DNA of 7,759 nt from Chthoniobacterales bacterium (GTDB taxonomy: Bacteria > Verrucomicrobiota > Verrucomicrobiae > Chthoniobacterales > UBA10450). Under the pieces are notes generated by a model that saw nothing but the letters and a program-made list of their open reading frames with translations, did no database searches and had not been told where the DNA came from. Positions 1 to 7,045 of the stretch are shown here, in pieces; within the stretch, counting starts at the first letter, position 1, and every line of letters begins with the position of its first letter. Position numbers and translations under genes: made by a program. Location of the stretch: positions 1-7,759 of the forward strand of contig QHBL01000316.1 in NCBI GenBank assembly GCA_003244125.1, in the 5' to 3' direction.

Positions 1-1299
1 AATCAGAGTCTGACGCTGACTGACGGCAAAGAGGCGACGCACGTCCAGGCCCAAGCGGTCTCGGGCGAGCTGTTCGATCTGCTCGGCGTTGCGCCAATGT
101 TGGGGCGTAACTTCATCGCCAAGGAAGATGAACCCGGCAGTCGTGTCGCAATCCTCAGCCATGCTTTGTGGCAAAGTCGCTTCGGCTCTGATCCCGGTGT
201 TATCGGAAAAATCGCCGTGCTCGATGGCCAGAGTTTCCAGATCGTGGGCGTGATGCCGCCGCGGTTCGATTTCCCCGTGCGCACGGTGCCGACGGAACTC
301 TGGATTACTGTGGGCATTTTGCGCGAATCCACCGACGGCTCGAAGCCGATGACGGAGCAGCGCGGCAATAATTTCCTCGGCTGCATCGCGCGGTTGAAAA
401 GCGGCGTCTCGCTCGCCCAGGCGCAGGCGAACATGGATACCATCAGCGCAGGGTTGCGCCGGCAGTTTCCCGATTCCAATTCGAACATGAACGTGCGCGT
501 GCTTCCGCTGCGCGATGCGATCATCGGTGAAGCGCACACGGCGCTCATCATGCTTAGCGCCATGGCTAGCTGCGTCGGACTCGTCGCTTGCGTGAATGTC
601 GCGAATCTGCTGCTGGCCCGTTCTGTTTCGCGGCAGAAAGAGATCAGTATTCGCGCTGCGCTTGGCGCCGGCCGCCGCCACATCGTGCAGCAGTTGCTGG
701 TGGAAAGCGCGTTGCTCGGCGCCATCGGCGGCATGGCCGGTTTGCTCATCGCCATTTGGGGACTCGATGTCTTGAAGAAATTCCTCCCGGCAAATATTCC
801 GCGCATCGACCAGGTCTCGCCCGATGTTGATGTGCTAGTTTTCACCGCAGCACTCAGCCTCATTGTTGGATTTTTCGCGGGTCTTCTGCCGGCCTGGCGC
901 GCGTCGCATCCGAACATCGTCGGCTCGCTCAACGAAAGTGCGCGTGGCTCGAGCGAAGGCGCGCATGGACGGCGCGTGCGCTCGGCCCTGGTCGTGGTTG
1001 AGATTGTGCTCGCGCTGCTGCTGCTATCGACGGCGGGATTGCTCGTGGAAAGCTTTCTGCGTTTGCAAAAAGTGCCTCCGGGTTTCGATCGCAGCAATGT
1101 GCTGACCCGCGCGCATCGCCTTGCCAGATGCGACCTACGGCAAACCTGCGCAAGCCGCGGCCTTTTACGACAAACTGCTCAAGCGCATCAGCCAGTTGCC
1201 GGGCGTGGAATCGGCCAGCGCGGCCTGGTGGATTCCGCTGAGCGGAAGCGAGATCACTTTGACCACGGAGGTGCAGGAACACCCGTTGCCGAAAGGTGA
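1..1299 (+). CDS. ADOP 1, 5' segment before the frameshift
   Basis: Genuine permease coding in this frame runs from the window edge to about base 1107, ending in GFDRSNVLT. It covers most of the first periplasmic domain, the first FtsX core and the linker helix. The FtsX core shows the typical VACVNVANLLLAR helix end followed by the cytoplasmic loop KEISIRAALGAGRRHIVQQL. Beyond 1107 the frame continues to a stop at 1297-1299 with arginine-, alanine- and glutamine-rich sequence that is only the out-of-frame reading of the next segment. The ATG at 97 is an internal methionine (APMLGRNF motif), not a start, because homologous sequence continues upstream of it. Confidence 0.8.
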   Translation, partial: NQSLTLTDGKEATHVQAQAVSGELFDLLGVAPMLGRNFIAKEDEPGSRVAILSHALWQSRFGSDPGVIGKIAVLDGQSFQIVGVMPPRFDFPVRTVPTELWITVGILRESTDGSKPMTEQRGNNFLGCIARLKSGVSLAQAQANMDTISAGLRRQFPDSNSNMNVRVLPLRDAIIGEAHTALIMLSAMASCVGLVACVNVANLLLARSVSRQKEISIRAALGAGRRHIVQQLLVESALLGAIGGMAGLLIAIWGLDVLKKFLPANIPRIDQVSPDVDVLVFTAALSLIVGFFAGLLPAWRASHPNIVGSLNESARGSSEGAHGRRVRSALVVVEIVLALLLLSTAGLLVESFLRLQKVPPGFDRSNVLTRAHRLARCDLRQTCASRGLLRQTAQAHQPVAGRGIGQRGLVDSAERKRDHFDHGGAGTPVAER

Positions 1300-2155
1300 A
1301 CAGCCTGCGGTTCAAACCAACGTTGTTGGCCTCGGTTTTTTCAAAACGCTGCGCGTGCCGCTGCTGCGCGGCCGCGACTTCAACGAGCGCGACGAGCGCA
1401 ACGCGCCGCCCGTCGCGATCGTTACGCAAAGTTTCGCGAACAAATATTTCCGGGGCGAAGACCCAATCGGCAAACGCATCGTCCCGAGCGGCTCCGATAG
1501 TCCCGGTGAGCCGGCCGTGCGCGAGATCGTCGGCGTGGTAGGCGACCTTCACCTGACGAACTTGCGCGAAGCGGCGCAACCGCAGATTTACATTCCTCAC
1601 CAGCAATTCGCCATCCCGGGTATGTCGGTGTTCGTGCGCAGCAGCGTGAATCCCGCGGCGTTGACCGCTTCGTTGCGCAACGCCATCGCCGAGCTCGACC
1701 GGGACGTGCCGCTCTACCGGCCAAAGCTGTTGGCCGATTACGTCGCGTCGTCGATTTCGCAGCCGCGGTTCAACGCCATTCTCGTCGCTCTCTTCGCGGG
1801 CCTCGCCCTGCTGCTGGCCGCGGCCGGCATCTTCGGAGTGATGAGTTACGCCGTTACCCAACGCACGCACGAGATCGGCATTCGCCTTGCTTTGGGCGCG
1901 CAGCGCTGGGATGTGCTGCGTTTGATCTTCAGCGAAGGCATGCGGCTCGTCGCGCTCGGCGCTGTTGTCGGGATCGCGCTGGTCTTCGCCGCCGGACGTT
2001 TACTCAGCAACCTGCTTTACGGTATCGGCGCATCTGATCCGTTCACGATCATTTGCGTGACAATGTTGCTCGCGTTAGTCGCGTTCATCGCCTGCTGGTG
2101 GCCGGCACGCCGCGCGAGCAGCGTCGATCCGGTCATCGCACTGAGGAGTGAATAA
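1109..2155 (+). CDS. ADOP 1, 3' segment after the frameshift
   Basis: This segment carries the second periplasmic domain and second FtsX core of ADOP 1. The reading ARIALPDATYGKPAQ continues directly from the preceding frame when one C is removed. The TTG at 1121 could be called as a start, but it is an internal leucine codon and has no ribosome-binding site. Conserved blocks are LPGVESASAAWWIPLSG, the second-domain motif around PIGKRI, the helix-loop around MSYAVTQRTHEIGIRLALGA, and the C-terminal RRASSVDP. A TAA stop ends it 27 bp before the next permease. If the frameshift is real, this half is unlikely to be translated alone, because it lacks the amino-terminal membrane-anchoring half. 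Confidence 0.8.
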   Translation, partial: ARIALPDATYGKPAQAAAFYDKLLKRISQLPGVESASAAWWIPLSGSEITLTTEVQEHPLPKGEQPAVQTNVVGLGFFKTLRVPLLRGRDFNERDERNAPPVAIVTQSFANKYFRGEDPIGKRIVPSGSDSPGEPAVREIVGVVGDLHLTNLREAAQPQIYIPHQQFAIPGMSVFVRSSVNPAALTASLRNAIAELDRDVPLYRPKLLADYVASSISQPRFNAILVALFAGLALLLAAAGIFGVMSYAVTQRTHEIGIRLALGAQRWDVLRLIFSEGMRLVALGAVVGIALVFAAGRLLSNLLYGIGASDPFTIICVTMLLALVAFIACWWPARRASSVDPVIALRSE

Positions 2156-2182
2156 CACCGTCATGCGCGCCGTGACAAAGAT

Positions 2183-3046
2183 ATGAAAGATCTCCGCTTC
2201 GCGCTCCGCATGCTCGCGAAGCAACCCGGCTTCACCGCGGTCGCTCTCCTCACTCTCGCGCTCTGCCTCGGCGCGAACCTCACAATCTTCGCTGTCATCG
2301 ATGCCGTGCTCTTGCGCCGGCTTCCATTCCCGCAGCCCGAGCAACTCGTCAGCCTCTACAACACTTACCCGAAAGCGGGCGTCGAGAATGACGGCGCCTC
2401 CATTGCAAACTACTACGAACGCCGCGGTAACATCCCCGCATTCTCCAGCCTTTCCATCTACAGCGACACCAACGCAGTGATCGGCGAGCCTGGCGCCACC
2501 AATCCCGAGGAGACGATGCGCATATCGCCGGAGTTTTTTGCCACCCTCGGAGTGGCGCCCGCGCTTGGTCGCGCCTTCACGGAGGATGAAACAACGCACG
2601 AAGGGAACCACGTCGTCATTATTACCGACGCGTTTTGGCAGACTCATTTCAATCGCGATCCGCACGTGCTCGGCCGCGAAGTTCGTGCCAATCAGATCCA
2701 GCGAAAAATCGTCGGCGTGCTTTCGCCAGATTTCCGTTTTCTTTCATCGGAACCGCAGCTTTTTCTCCCGCTGACACCCGAGCCCGAGCAGCGTCTCTCA
2801 ACGCAGCGGCATTCTGGCGGCGGCGGCACGCGTATGATCGCGCGGCTGCGTCTCGGCGCGACCTTGAGCGAAGCGCAGGCGCAGATCGACGCGCAGAATG
2901 GAGCGCTGGAGAAGGAGAATCCGGAAGCGAAGATGATGGCCGAAGCCGGCTTCCGTTCGCTTGTTTTACCGCTGCATCGAGAGCACGTCCGAGCGATTCG
3001 GCCGACGCTGCTTCTCCTTCAGCCGGCGCGCTTTTCCTGCTCCTGA
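2183..3046 (+). CDS. ADOP 2, first segment (helix 1 and first periplasmic domain)
   Basis: Permease coding is genuine through residue 280 (IRPTLLLLQ, ending at base 3022). It contains the N-terminal cytoplasmic start, the first membrane helix and the whole first periplasmic domain. The last seven residues before the TGA (PARFSCS) are out of frame. The next frame resumes AGALFLLL in exactly the right place for the second helix, so one base, probably a G in CAG(G)CC, is missing. A glycine-rich insert HSGGGGTRMIARL precedes the end of the periplasmic domain; the corresponding stretch in ADOP 3 is HPMLFAWGRL, so this loop differs between paralogs. Confidence 0.82.
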   Translation: MKDLRFALRMLAKQPGFTAVALLTLALCLGANLTIFAVIDAVLLRRLPFPQPEQLVSLYNTYPKAGVENDGASIANYYERRGNIPAFSSLSIYSDTNAVIGEPGATNPEETMRISPEFFATLGVAPALGRAFTEDETTHEGNHVVIITDAFWQTHFNRDPHVLGREVRANQIQRKIVGVLSPDFRFLSSEPQLFLPLTPEPEQRLSTQRHSGGGGTRMIARLRLGATLSEAQAQIDAQNGALEKENPEAKMMAEAGFRSLVLPLHREHVRAIRPTLLLLQPARFSCS

Positions 3047-3735
3047 TCGACGCGGTTAACGTCATCAACTTGCTTTTCATTCGAGCCACGGCGCGCGCGA
3101 AAGAGATGGCCATTCGGCAGAGCATGGGCGCCAGCCCGCGGCGGCTCATCAGGCAGATCTTGCTGGAAACAGTTTTGCTAACTTTGGTCGGTGGTGTTTT
3201 CGGTTTGATCGCCGGCGCATGGGGAATTGAATGGCTTCGCTTGCTCGGCGCGCAACATCTGCCATTAGGCACGCGGATTTCTTTCGATGCACACCTCGGC
3301 GCTTGGTCGCTGCTCGCCTCGGCCATCCTCGGGGCGCTCATCGCGTTGCCGGTGGCCTGGTTCAGCTTGCAGAGCCCGCTCGCGCACGCATTGCAAACAG
3401 AGTCACGCGTCAGCACGAGCGGTCCCGGCGCGCGTCGGCTGCGTCACGCATTCATTATTGCACAAATCGCACTCGCCTTTGTTCTTCTTTCCGGCGCGGC
3501 CTTCCTTGGTCTCAGTTTAAAACGGGCCATGGCTGTGTCGCCCGGCTTTAATCCCGATCACCTTCTCACTGGCGAGATGCTGCTGAGTTGGAAGAACTAT
3601 GACACGCCGGCCGCGAGACTCGCGTTTGCCGATCGATTACTCGGAGCCCTTGCGCGTCAACCCGGGTCATCGCTTCCGGCGCGATCACAAATCTTCCCTT
3701 CAGCGGAAACAACCCGAAAGCCGCAGTCGCCGTGA
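3022..3735 (+). CDS. ADOP 2, middle segment (first FtsX core)
   Basis: True permease coding runs from 3022 to about 3666. It holds the first FtsX core: a helix from 3022 to about 3081, the cytoplasmic loop KEMAIRQSMGASPRRLIRQI, helices near 3166-3225 and 3286-3360, then the linker helix IIAQIALAFVLLSGAAFLGL and the start of the second periplasmic domain (VSPGFNPDHLLTGEMLLSW). The tail after GALARQPG (SSLPARSQIF and on to the stop at 3733-3735) is out of frame. An aspartate at codon 3049-3051 falls inside the first helix (LLLIDAVNVINLLF), where ADOP 3 has LLIACANLGNLF. Open frame continues upstream of 3022 but is a shadow of the preceding segment. Confidence 0.78.
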   Translation, partial: AGALFLLLIDAVNVINLLFIRATARAKEMAIRQSMGASPRRLIRQILLETVLLTLVGGVFGLIAGAWGIEWLRLLGAQHLPLGTRISFDAHLGAWSLLASAILGALIALPVAWFSLQSPLAHALQTESRVSTSGPGARRLRHAFIIAQIALAFVLLSGAAFLGLSLKRAMAVSPGFNPDHLLTGEMLLSWKNYDTPAARLAFADRLLGALARQPGSSLPARSQIFPSAETTRKPQSP

Positions 3736-4619
3736 AAGCTTTCGTGCCGAAACCGGGCGAATCCGTGCGCGGCCATTACACTTATGGTGTCACCGGCGAC
3801 TACTTCAGAGCGGGCGGAATTGCCCTCATGCAAGGGCGCTTCATCAGCGCCGACGATTCGCACCGCGCCGAGCGCGCCTGCGTGGTGGACGAAGATTTGG
3901 CGCGGCGCTATTGGCCGAACGGAAATGCGATTGGCCAGAAAATCTTCGCCGGTTCTGATGAACGAAACGATGCGGAGGCCTTTACCGTCGTCGGTGTCGT
4001 TCGCGCGGTGAAGCAAGCGGAGTTGACCGAGAACGCCGCGCAAGGTGCGGTTTACTTTCCCTATTTTTATCGCAACGACAACGAGCTGTCGCTCGCGGTG
4101 CGCCTGACACAGAAGCCGGAAACGTTCGCGCCTACACTGCGCTCGCTCGTCAGACAGATCGATCCCGATCTGCCGATCAACCATCTGCAATCAATGCAGG
4201 TGCGCATCGACGACAGTCTTCTCGCCCGCCGCTCACCTGCATTGCTCTCGGGAATCTTTGCCGCGCTCGCGCTTCTCCTCGCCGGGATCGGCAGCCACGG
4301 CGTCTTGAGCTTCGCCGTTGCGCAACATCGCCGTGAGATCGCCATTCGCATGGCACTCGGTGCGCAACCAGAGCAAATCGGCCGGCAATTCCTCAACATC
4401 GGCCTCCGCTTGTTAGTCGCAGGCACGCTCCTCGGCTTCGTCGGCGCAATTCTCTCCGCGCGCGCCATGCAAAGCCTGCTCTACAACATTGGCCCGTTCG
4501 AATTCACCGTTTTCGCCGTCACCGCCGGGATCATGGCGCTGGTCTGCCTGCTGGCCTGCTGGTTGCCCGCGCGCCGCGCCAGTCGGGTCGATCCAGCGGA
4601 GGCTCTCCGCGCTGAGTAA
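3732..4619 (+). CDS. ADOP 2, last segment (second periplasmic domain and FtsX core)
   Basis: This 295-residue reading begins at a GTG that is really an internal valine. The same frame is open and homologous back to 3666 (VIASGAITNLPFSGNNPKAA), so the segment is a continuation, not an independent gene. It shows the second periplasmic domain (ACVVDEDLARRYWPNGNAIG, FTVVGVVRAVK), then helices at residues about 168-195, 222-243 and 256-277, the loop HRREIAIRMALGAQPEQIG and the C-terminal RRASRVDP box. A TAA stop lies 5 bp ahead of the next ATG, an arrangement that would suit translational coupling to ADOP 3. Confidence 0.8.
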   Translation: MKAFVPKPGESVRGHYTYGVTGDYFRAGGIALMQGRFISADDSHRAERACVVDEDLARRYWPNGNAIGQKIFAGSDERNDAEAFTVVGVVRAVKQAELTENAAQGAVYFPYFYRNDNELSLAVRLTQKPETFAPTLRSLVRQIDPDLPINHLQSMQVRIDDSLLARRSPALLSGIFAALALLLAGIGSHGVLSFAVAQHRREIAIRMALGAQPEQIGRQFLNIGLRLLVAGTLLGFVGAILSARAMQSLLYNIGPFEFTVFAVTAGIMALVCLLACWLPARRASRVDPAEALRAE

Positions 4620-4624
4620 TCGTT

Positions 4625-7042
4625 ATGAACAACCTCCGCTACGCCTTCCGCCAACTCCTGAAGCAACCCGGCTTCACCGCCATCGCTGTCCTCACCCTCG
4701 CGCTCGGCATCGGCGCCAACACCGCCATCTTTAGCGTGATCAACGCCGTGTTGTTGCGGCCGCTGCCATATCCGGATGCAGCCCGGATCATGGTGCTGAA
4801 CGAAACGTCCGGGCCCGGTCAGGATTTCGCCGTGGCGTTGCCCAACTATCTTGATTGGAAACGCGACAACACCGTCTTTGCCCAGCTCGCCATCACCCAT
4901 CGCGAATCGCGCAACCTCAGCGGTCTTTCCGGACAGGAAGCAGAGCGCGTTTCATGCGCTTACGTCTCGCAGGAGTTTTTCAAAGTGCTCGGTATCGGGC
5001 CCAACTCGGGAGGCACCTTCACCGCCGAGGAAGAAAAACCTGGCGGCCCCCTCTCAGCGATCATCAGCGATAGGCTCTGGCAGCGTGCGTTCGCGCGCGA
5101 TCCCGCTGCGTTGGGCCGAACGATAAAGCTTCACAATCAGGCATTCACAATTGTCGGCATCATGCCGCCGGGGATAAGCTCGCCGCAGGACACGGAAGTC
5201 TGGTTCCCGTTCAGCCGCCGAGTTGTCTCGGCGTGGAACGATCGCACCATTCACCCGATGCTCTTTGCCTGGGGCCGATTGAAACCGGGCGTGACGGTCG
5301 AACAAGCGCGAACCGAGATGAAAGCGATCGCGGCGCGTCTGGAAAAACAGTATCCCGCAACCAACGCGCGCGCCAGTGTCGCGGTCACGCCGCTGCTGGA
5401 AAATCTCGTCGGAAAATATCGCACCAACCTCAAGTTGCTCCTGGGGGCGGTTGCTCTTGTTTTGCTGATTGCCTGCGCGAATCTCGGTAATCTCTTCGCC
5501 GTCCGTGGCGCCGCACGCGCACGCGAGTTCGCCATCCGCGCCGCCGTCGGAGCCAGTCGCGCGCAGATCATTCGCCAGCTCTTGATCGAGAGCTGTGTCA
5601 TCGCGCTGCTCGGAGGAATTGTCGGATTTTTCGTTGCGGTTTGGGCCCGGCAGGGATTGATCGCGCTGGCGCCGCAGGATGTGCCGCGATTCCAGGAAAT
5701 TTCCTTCGATCGCTCAGTGCTCGCGTTCGGCTTCGCCATCGCTTCCCTCACCACTGTGCTCTTTGGTTTGTGGCCGGCCTGGCAGGCTTCGCGCGCCGAT
5801 GTGCAACTGGCGTTGAAAGCCGGATCGCAGGGAAGCGGCGATGCGCCCGCGGCCAAACGCACCCGCGACTGGCTCGTTATCACGGAGATTGCGCTCACGC
5901 TCACCTTGCTGACAGCCGCTGCGCTTGTGTTAAAAAGCTTCTCGCACATGCAAAGCCTGCGGCTCGGCTACGAACCGCGCGGCCTGCTCACCGCCCGAAT
6001 GGAACTTCCGTTCCGCGTTTACAACAATCGCGAAAAGACGACGGCGTTTACAAACACATTGCTCGAGAAAGTCCGCGCCCTGCCCGGAGTGGAAAGCGCA
6101 GGCATCGGCTCGAACTCGCCGCTCATGGGCGGCTGGCAAACCAGCTTCGTGCGCGAGGGCGTACCGGCACCGCCGCCGAGCGACATGCCATCGGCAGACC
6201 TCGAAGTGATCACCGGCGATTATTTTGCTGCGCTCAGAGTGCCGCTGCTCCGGGGGCGGATGTTTAACGCCAGCGATACCGCAAGCTCGCCGCGTGTCAT
6301 CATTATCGACCAGGCTCTGGCAGAGCAATATTTCCTAGGCGAGAATCCCATCGGAAAACGCCTGAACGTCGATGTGGGCAACGAGGATGAAGGCGCGGCC
6401 ATGGCTGAAATCATTGGCGTCGTACCGCGCATGCGCTTTCATGCGGTGGATGAAATGGCGCCGTTGCCGGTGATTTATGGTTCCATGGCGCAGGCCTATC
6501 GCGTCAGTCTGGTCCTGTTTGTTCGCGGTGGCGGGGGTGCGGCATCGCTCGAGAAATCGATGCGCGACATGGTCCGGTCAATCGATCCCGCGCAACCGGT
6601 TTATGATGTGCGCACAATGCAGGATCGCGTTCGCGAAACCTGGGGTACGCAACGCCTGCTCATGTTTTTGGTTTCAGTCTTCGCCGCGCTTGCCCTGATT
6701 CTCGCGACCATTGGCCTCTACGGCGTCCTCGCCTTCAACACACTCCGGCGCGTCCGCGAGATCGGCGTGCGCATCGCACTCGGCGCGCGTCCCAGCCAAA
6801 TTCGCGCCTTGATTCTCTCTCACGGAATGCGGTTGCTCCTCGCCGGCGGCGGCATCGGGTTAATCGGCGCGCTGGCATTATCGCGGGCGCTCCAAAACGT
6901 GCTGTTCGAGGTCAAGGGAGTTGATCCAACCATCTATGTCGGCGTGGGTCTGCTTCTCTTCACCGCGACCTTGCTCGCATGCTGGCTGCCGGCGCGTCGC
7001 GCCAGCCGTGTTGATCCCGTCGTCGCCTTGCGCGCCGAGTGA
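4625..7042 (+). CDS. ADOP-type FtsX/MacB-like permease 3 (intact, 805 aa)
   Basis: This is the only unbroken permease of the array. It is a predicted inner-membrane protein with eight helices: residues about 17-44, 270-293, 316-340, 364-388, 415-437, 677-703, 730-752 and 766-788. The first MacB periplasmic domain spans about 50-260 (VSQEFFKVLGIGP, FTIVGIMPPG) and the second about 450-670 (ITGDYFAALRVPLLRGRMF, EQYFLGENPIGKRL). Each FtsX core has the family loop (REFAIRAAVGASRAQI at about 300-315, REIGVRIALGARPSQI at 711-726), and the C-terminus is CWLPARRASRVDPVVALRAE. The start fits the family N-terminus and lies 5 bp after the preceding stop; no clear Shine-Dalgarno is visible. The family is defined by internal duplication and the absence of a partner ATPase; none is seen here. 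MacB-like export or mechanotransmission is conceivable, but no substrate can be inferred. The paralogs are clearly diverged, so this is not a recent exact duplication. Confidence 0.93.
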   Translation: MNNLRYAFRQLLKQPGFTAIAVLTLALGIGANTAIFSVINAVLLRPLPYPDAARIMVLNETSGPGQDFAVALPNYLDWKRDNTVFAQLAITHRESRNLSGLSGQEAERVSCAYVSQEFFKVLGIGPNSGGTFTAEEEKPGGPLSAIISDRLWQRAFARDPAALGRTIKLHNQAFTIVGIMPPGISSPQDTEVWFPFSRRVVSAWNDRTIHPMLFAWGRLKPGVTVEQARTEMKAIAARLEKQYPATNARASVAVTPLLENLVGKYRTNLKLLLGAVALVLLIACANLGNLFAVRGAARAREFAIRAAVGASRAQIIRQLLIESCVIALLGGIVGFFVAVWARQGLIALAPQDVPRFQEISFDRSVLAFGFAIASLTTVLFGLWPAWQASRADVQLALKAGSQGSGDAPAAKRTRDWLVITEIALTLTLLTAAALVLKSFSHMQSLRLGYEPRGLLTARMELPFRVYNNREKTTAFTNTLLEKVRALPGVESAGIGSNSPLMGGWQTSFVREGVPAPPPSDMPSADLEVITGDYFAALRVPLLRGRMFNASDTASSPRVIIIDQALAEQYFLGENPIGKRLNVDVGNEDEGAAMAEIIGVVPRMRFHAVDEMAPLPVIYGSMAQAYRVSLVLFVRGGGGAASLEKSMRDMVRSIDPAQPVYDVRTMQDRVRETWGTQRLLMFLVSVFAALALILATIGLYGVLAFNTLRRVREIGVRIALGARPSQIRALILSHGMRLLLAGGGIGLIGALALSRALQNVLFEVKGVDPTIYVGVGLLLFTATLLACWLPARRASRVDPVVALRAE

Positions 7043-7045
7043 GTC

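Larger units (their letters stand above)
1..2155 (+). pseudogene. ADOP-type FtsX/MacB-like permease 1 (5'-partial, frameshifted)
   Basis: This is an inner-membrane permease-like protein with two MacB-type periplasmic domains and two FtsX cores in one chain. The family's substrate and role are unknown. Reading is open from base 1; by comparison with ADOP 3 about 90-95 N-terminal residues, including the first membrane helix, lie outside the window. Restoring the frame gives 717 visible residues in the usual order: rest of the first periplasmic domain (SHALWQSRFGSDP, FQIVGVMPP), three helices (bases about 538-615, 700-760, 835-897), a linker helix (982-1050), the second periplasmic domain (PLLRGRDF, ANKYFRGEDPIGKRI), three more helices (1769-1852, 1940-2002, 2033-2104), and the end signature WWPARRASSVDPVIALRSE. 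One extra C in the CCC at 1106-1108 breaks the frame; no in-frame stop interrupts the rest. Family assignment is firm. Whether this is a true pseudogene or a base-calling error cannot be decided here. Confidence 0.85.
2183..4619 (+). pseudogene. ADOP-type FtsX/MacB-like permease 2 (two frameshifts)
   Basis: This is a second full-extent member of the same permease family. Adding one base near 3022 and one near 3665 gives a protein of about 812 residues, the normal ADOP length. It starts MKDLRFALRMLAKQPGFTAV, and 34 of its first 50 residues are identical to ADOP 3. The order is: helix 1 (residues about 17-44), first periplasmic domain (ISPEFFATLGVAPALGRAF, RKIVGVLSPDFRF), three FtsX helices, a linker helix around bases 3448-3510, the second periplasmic domain (VTGDYFRAGGIALMQGRF), three helices, and the end CWLPARRASRVDPAEALRAE. 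The start at 2183 matches the family N-terminus; only a weak purine stretch (GACAAAG) precedes it. It lies 27 bp after ADOP 1 and 5 bp before ADOP 3, suggesting co-transcription. There are no in-frame stops apart from the shifts, so any decay would be recent, or the shifts are sequence errors. Confidence 0.85.

Noticed and set aside
3..1097. Minus-strand open frame of 364 codons opposite the start of ADOP 1
   Set aside because: Serine-, arginine- and threonine-rich low-information sequence antisense to a clear MacB/FtsX domain; no motif, no start context.
1103..1125. Programmed ribosomal frameshift in ADOP 1
   Set aside because: No classical slippery heptamer with a downstream structure is evident, and ADOP 3 encodes the same architecture in a single frame; an indel is the simpler explanation.
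929..1870. Long minus-strand open frame of 313 codons opposite ADOP 1
   Set aside because: It lies wholly antisense to conserved permease coding on the other strand, is arginine-, alanine- and histidine-rich, and shows no recognisable domain. It is a GC-driven shadow.
2163..2186. Seven-residue reading frame (MRAVTKI) whose stop overlaps the ADOP 2 start
   Set aside because: The stop overlaps the ADOP 2 start codon in a coupling-like arrangement, but the frame is very short, has no ribosome-binding site and resembles no known leader peptide; chance is more likely.
3732..4619. Independent gene starting at GTG 3732
   Set aside because: The same frame is homologous to the permease family upstream of the GTG, back to 3666, so this is the tail of ADOP 2 after a frameshift.
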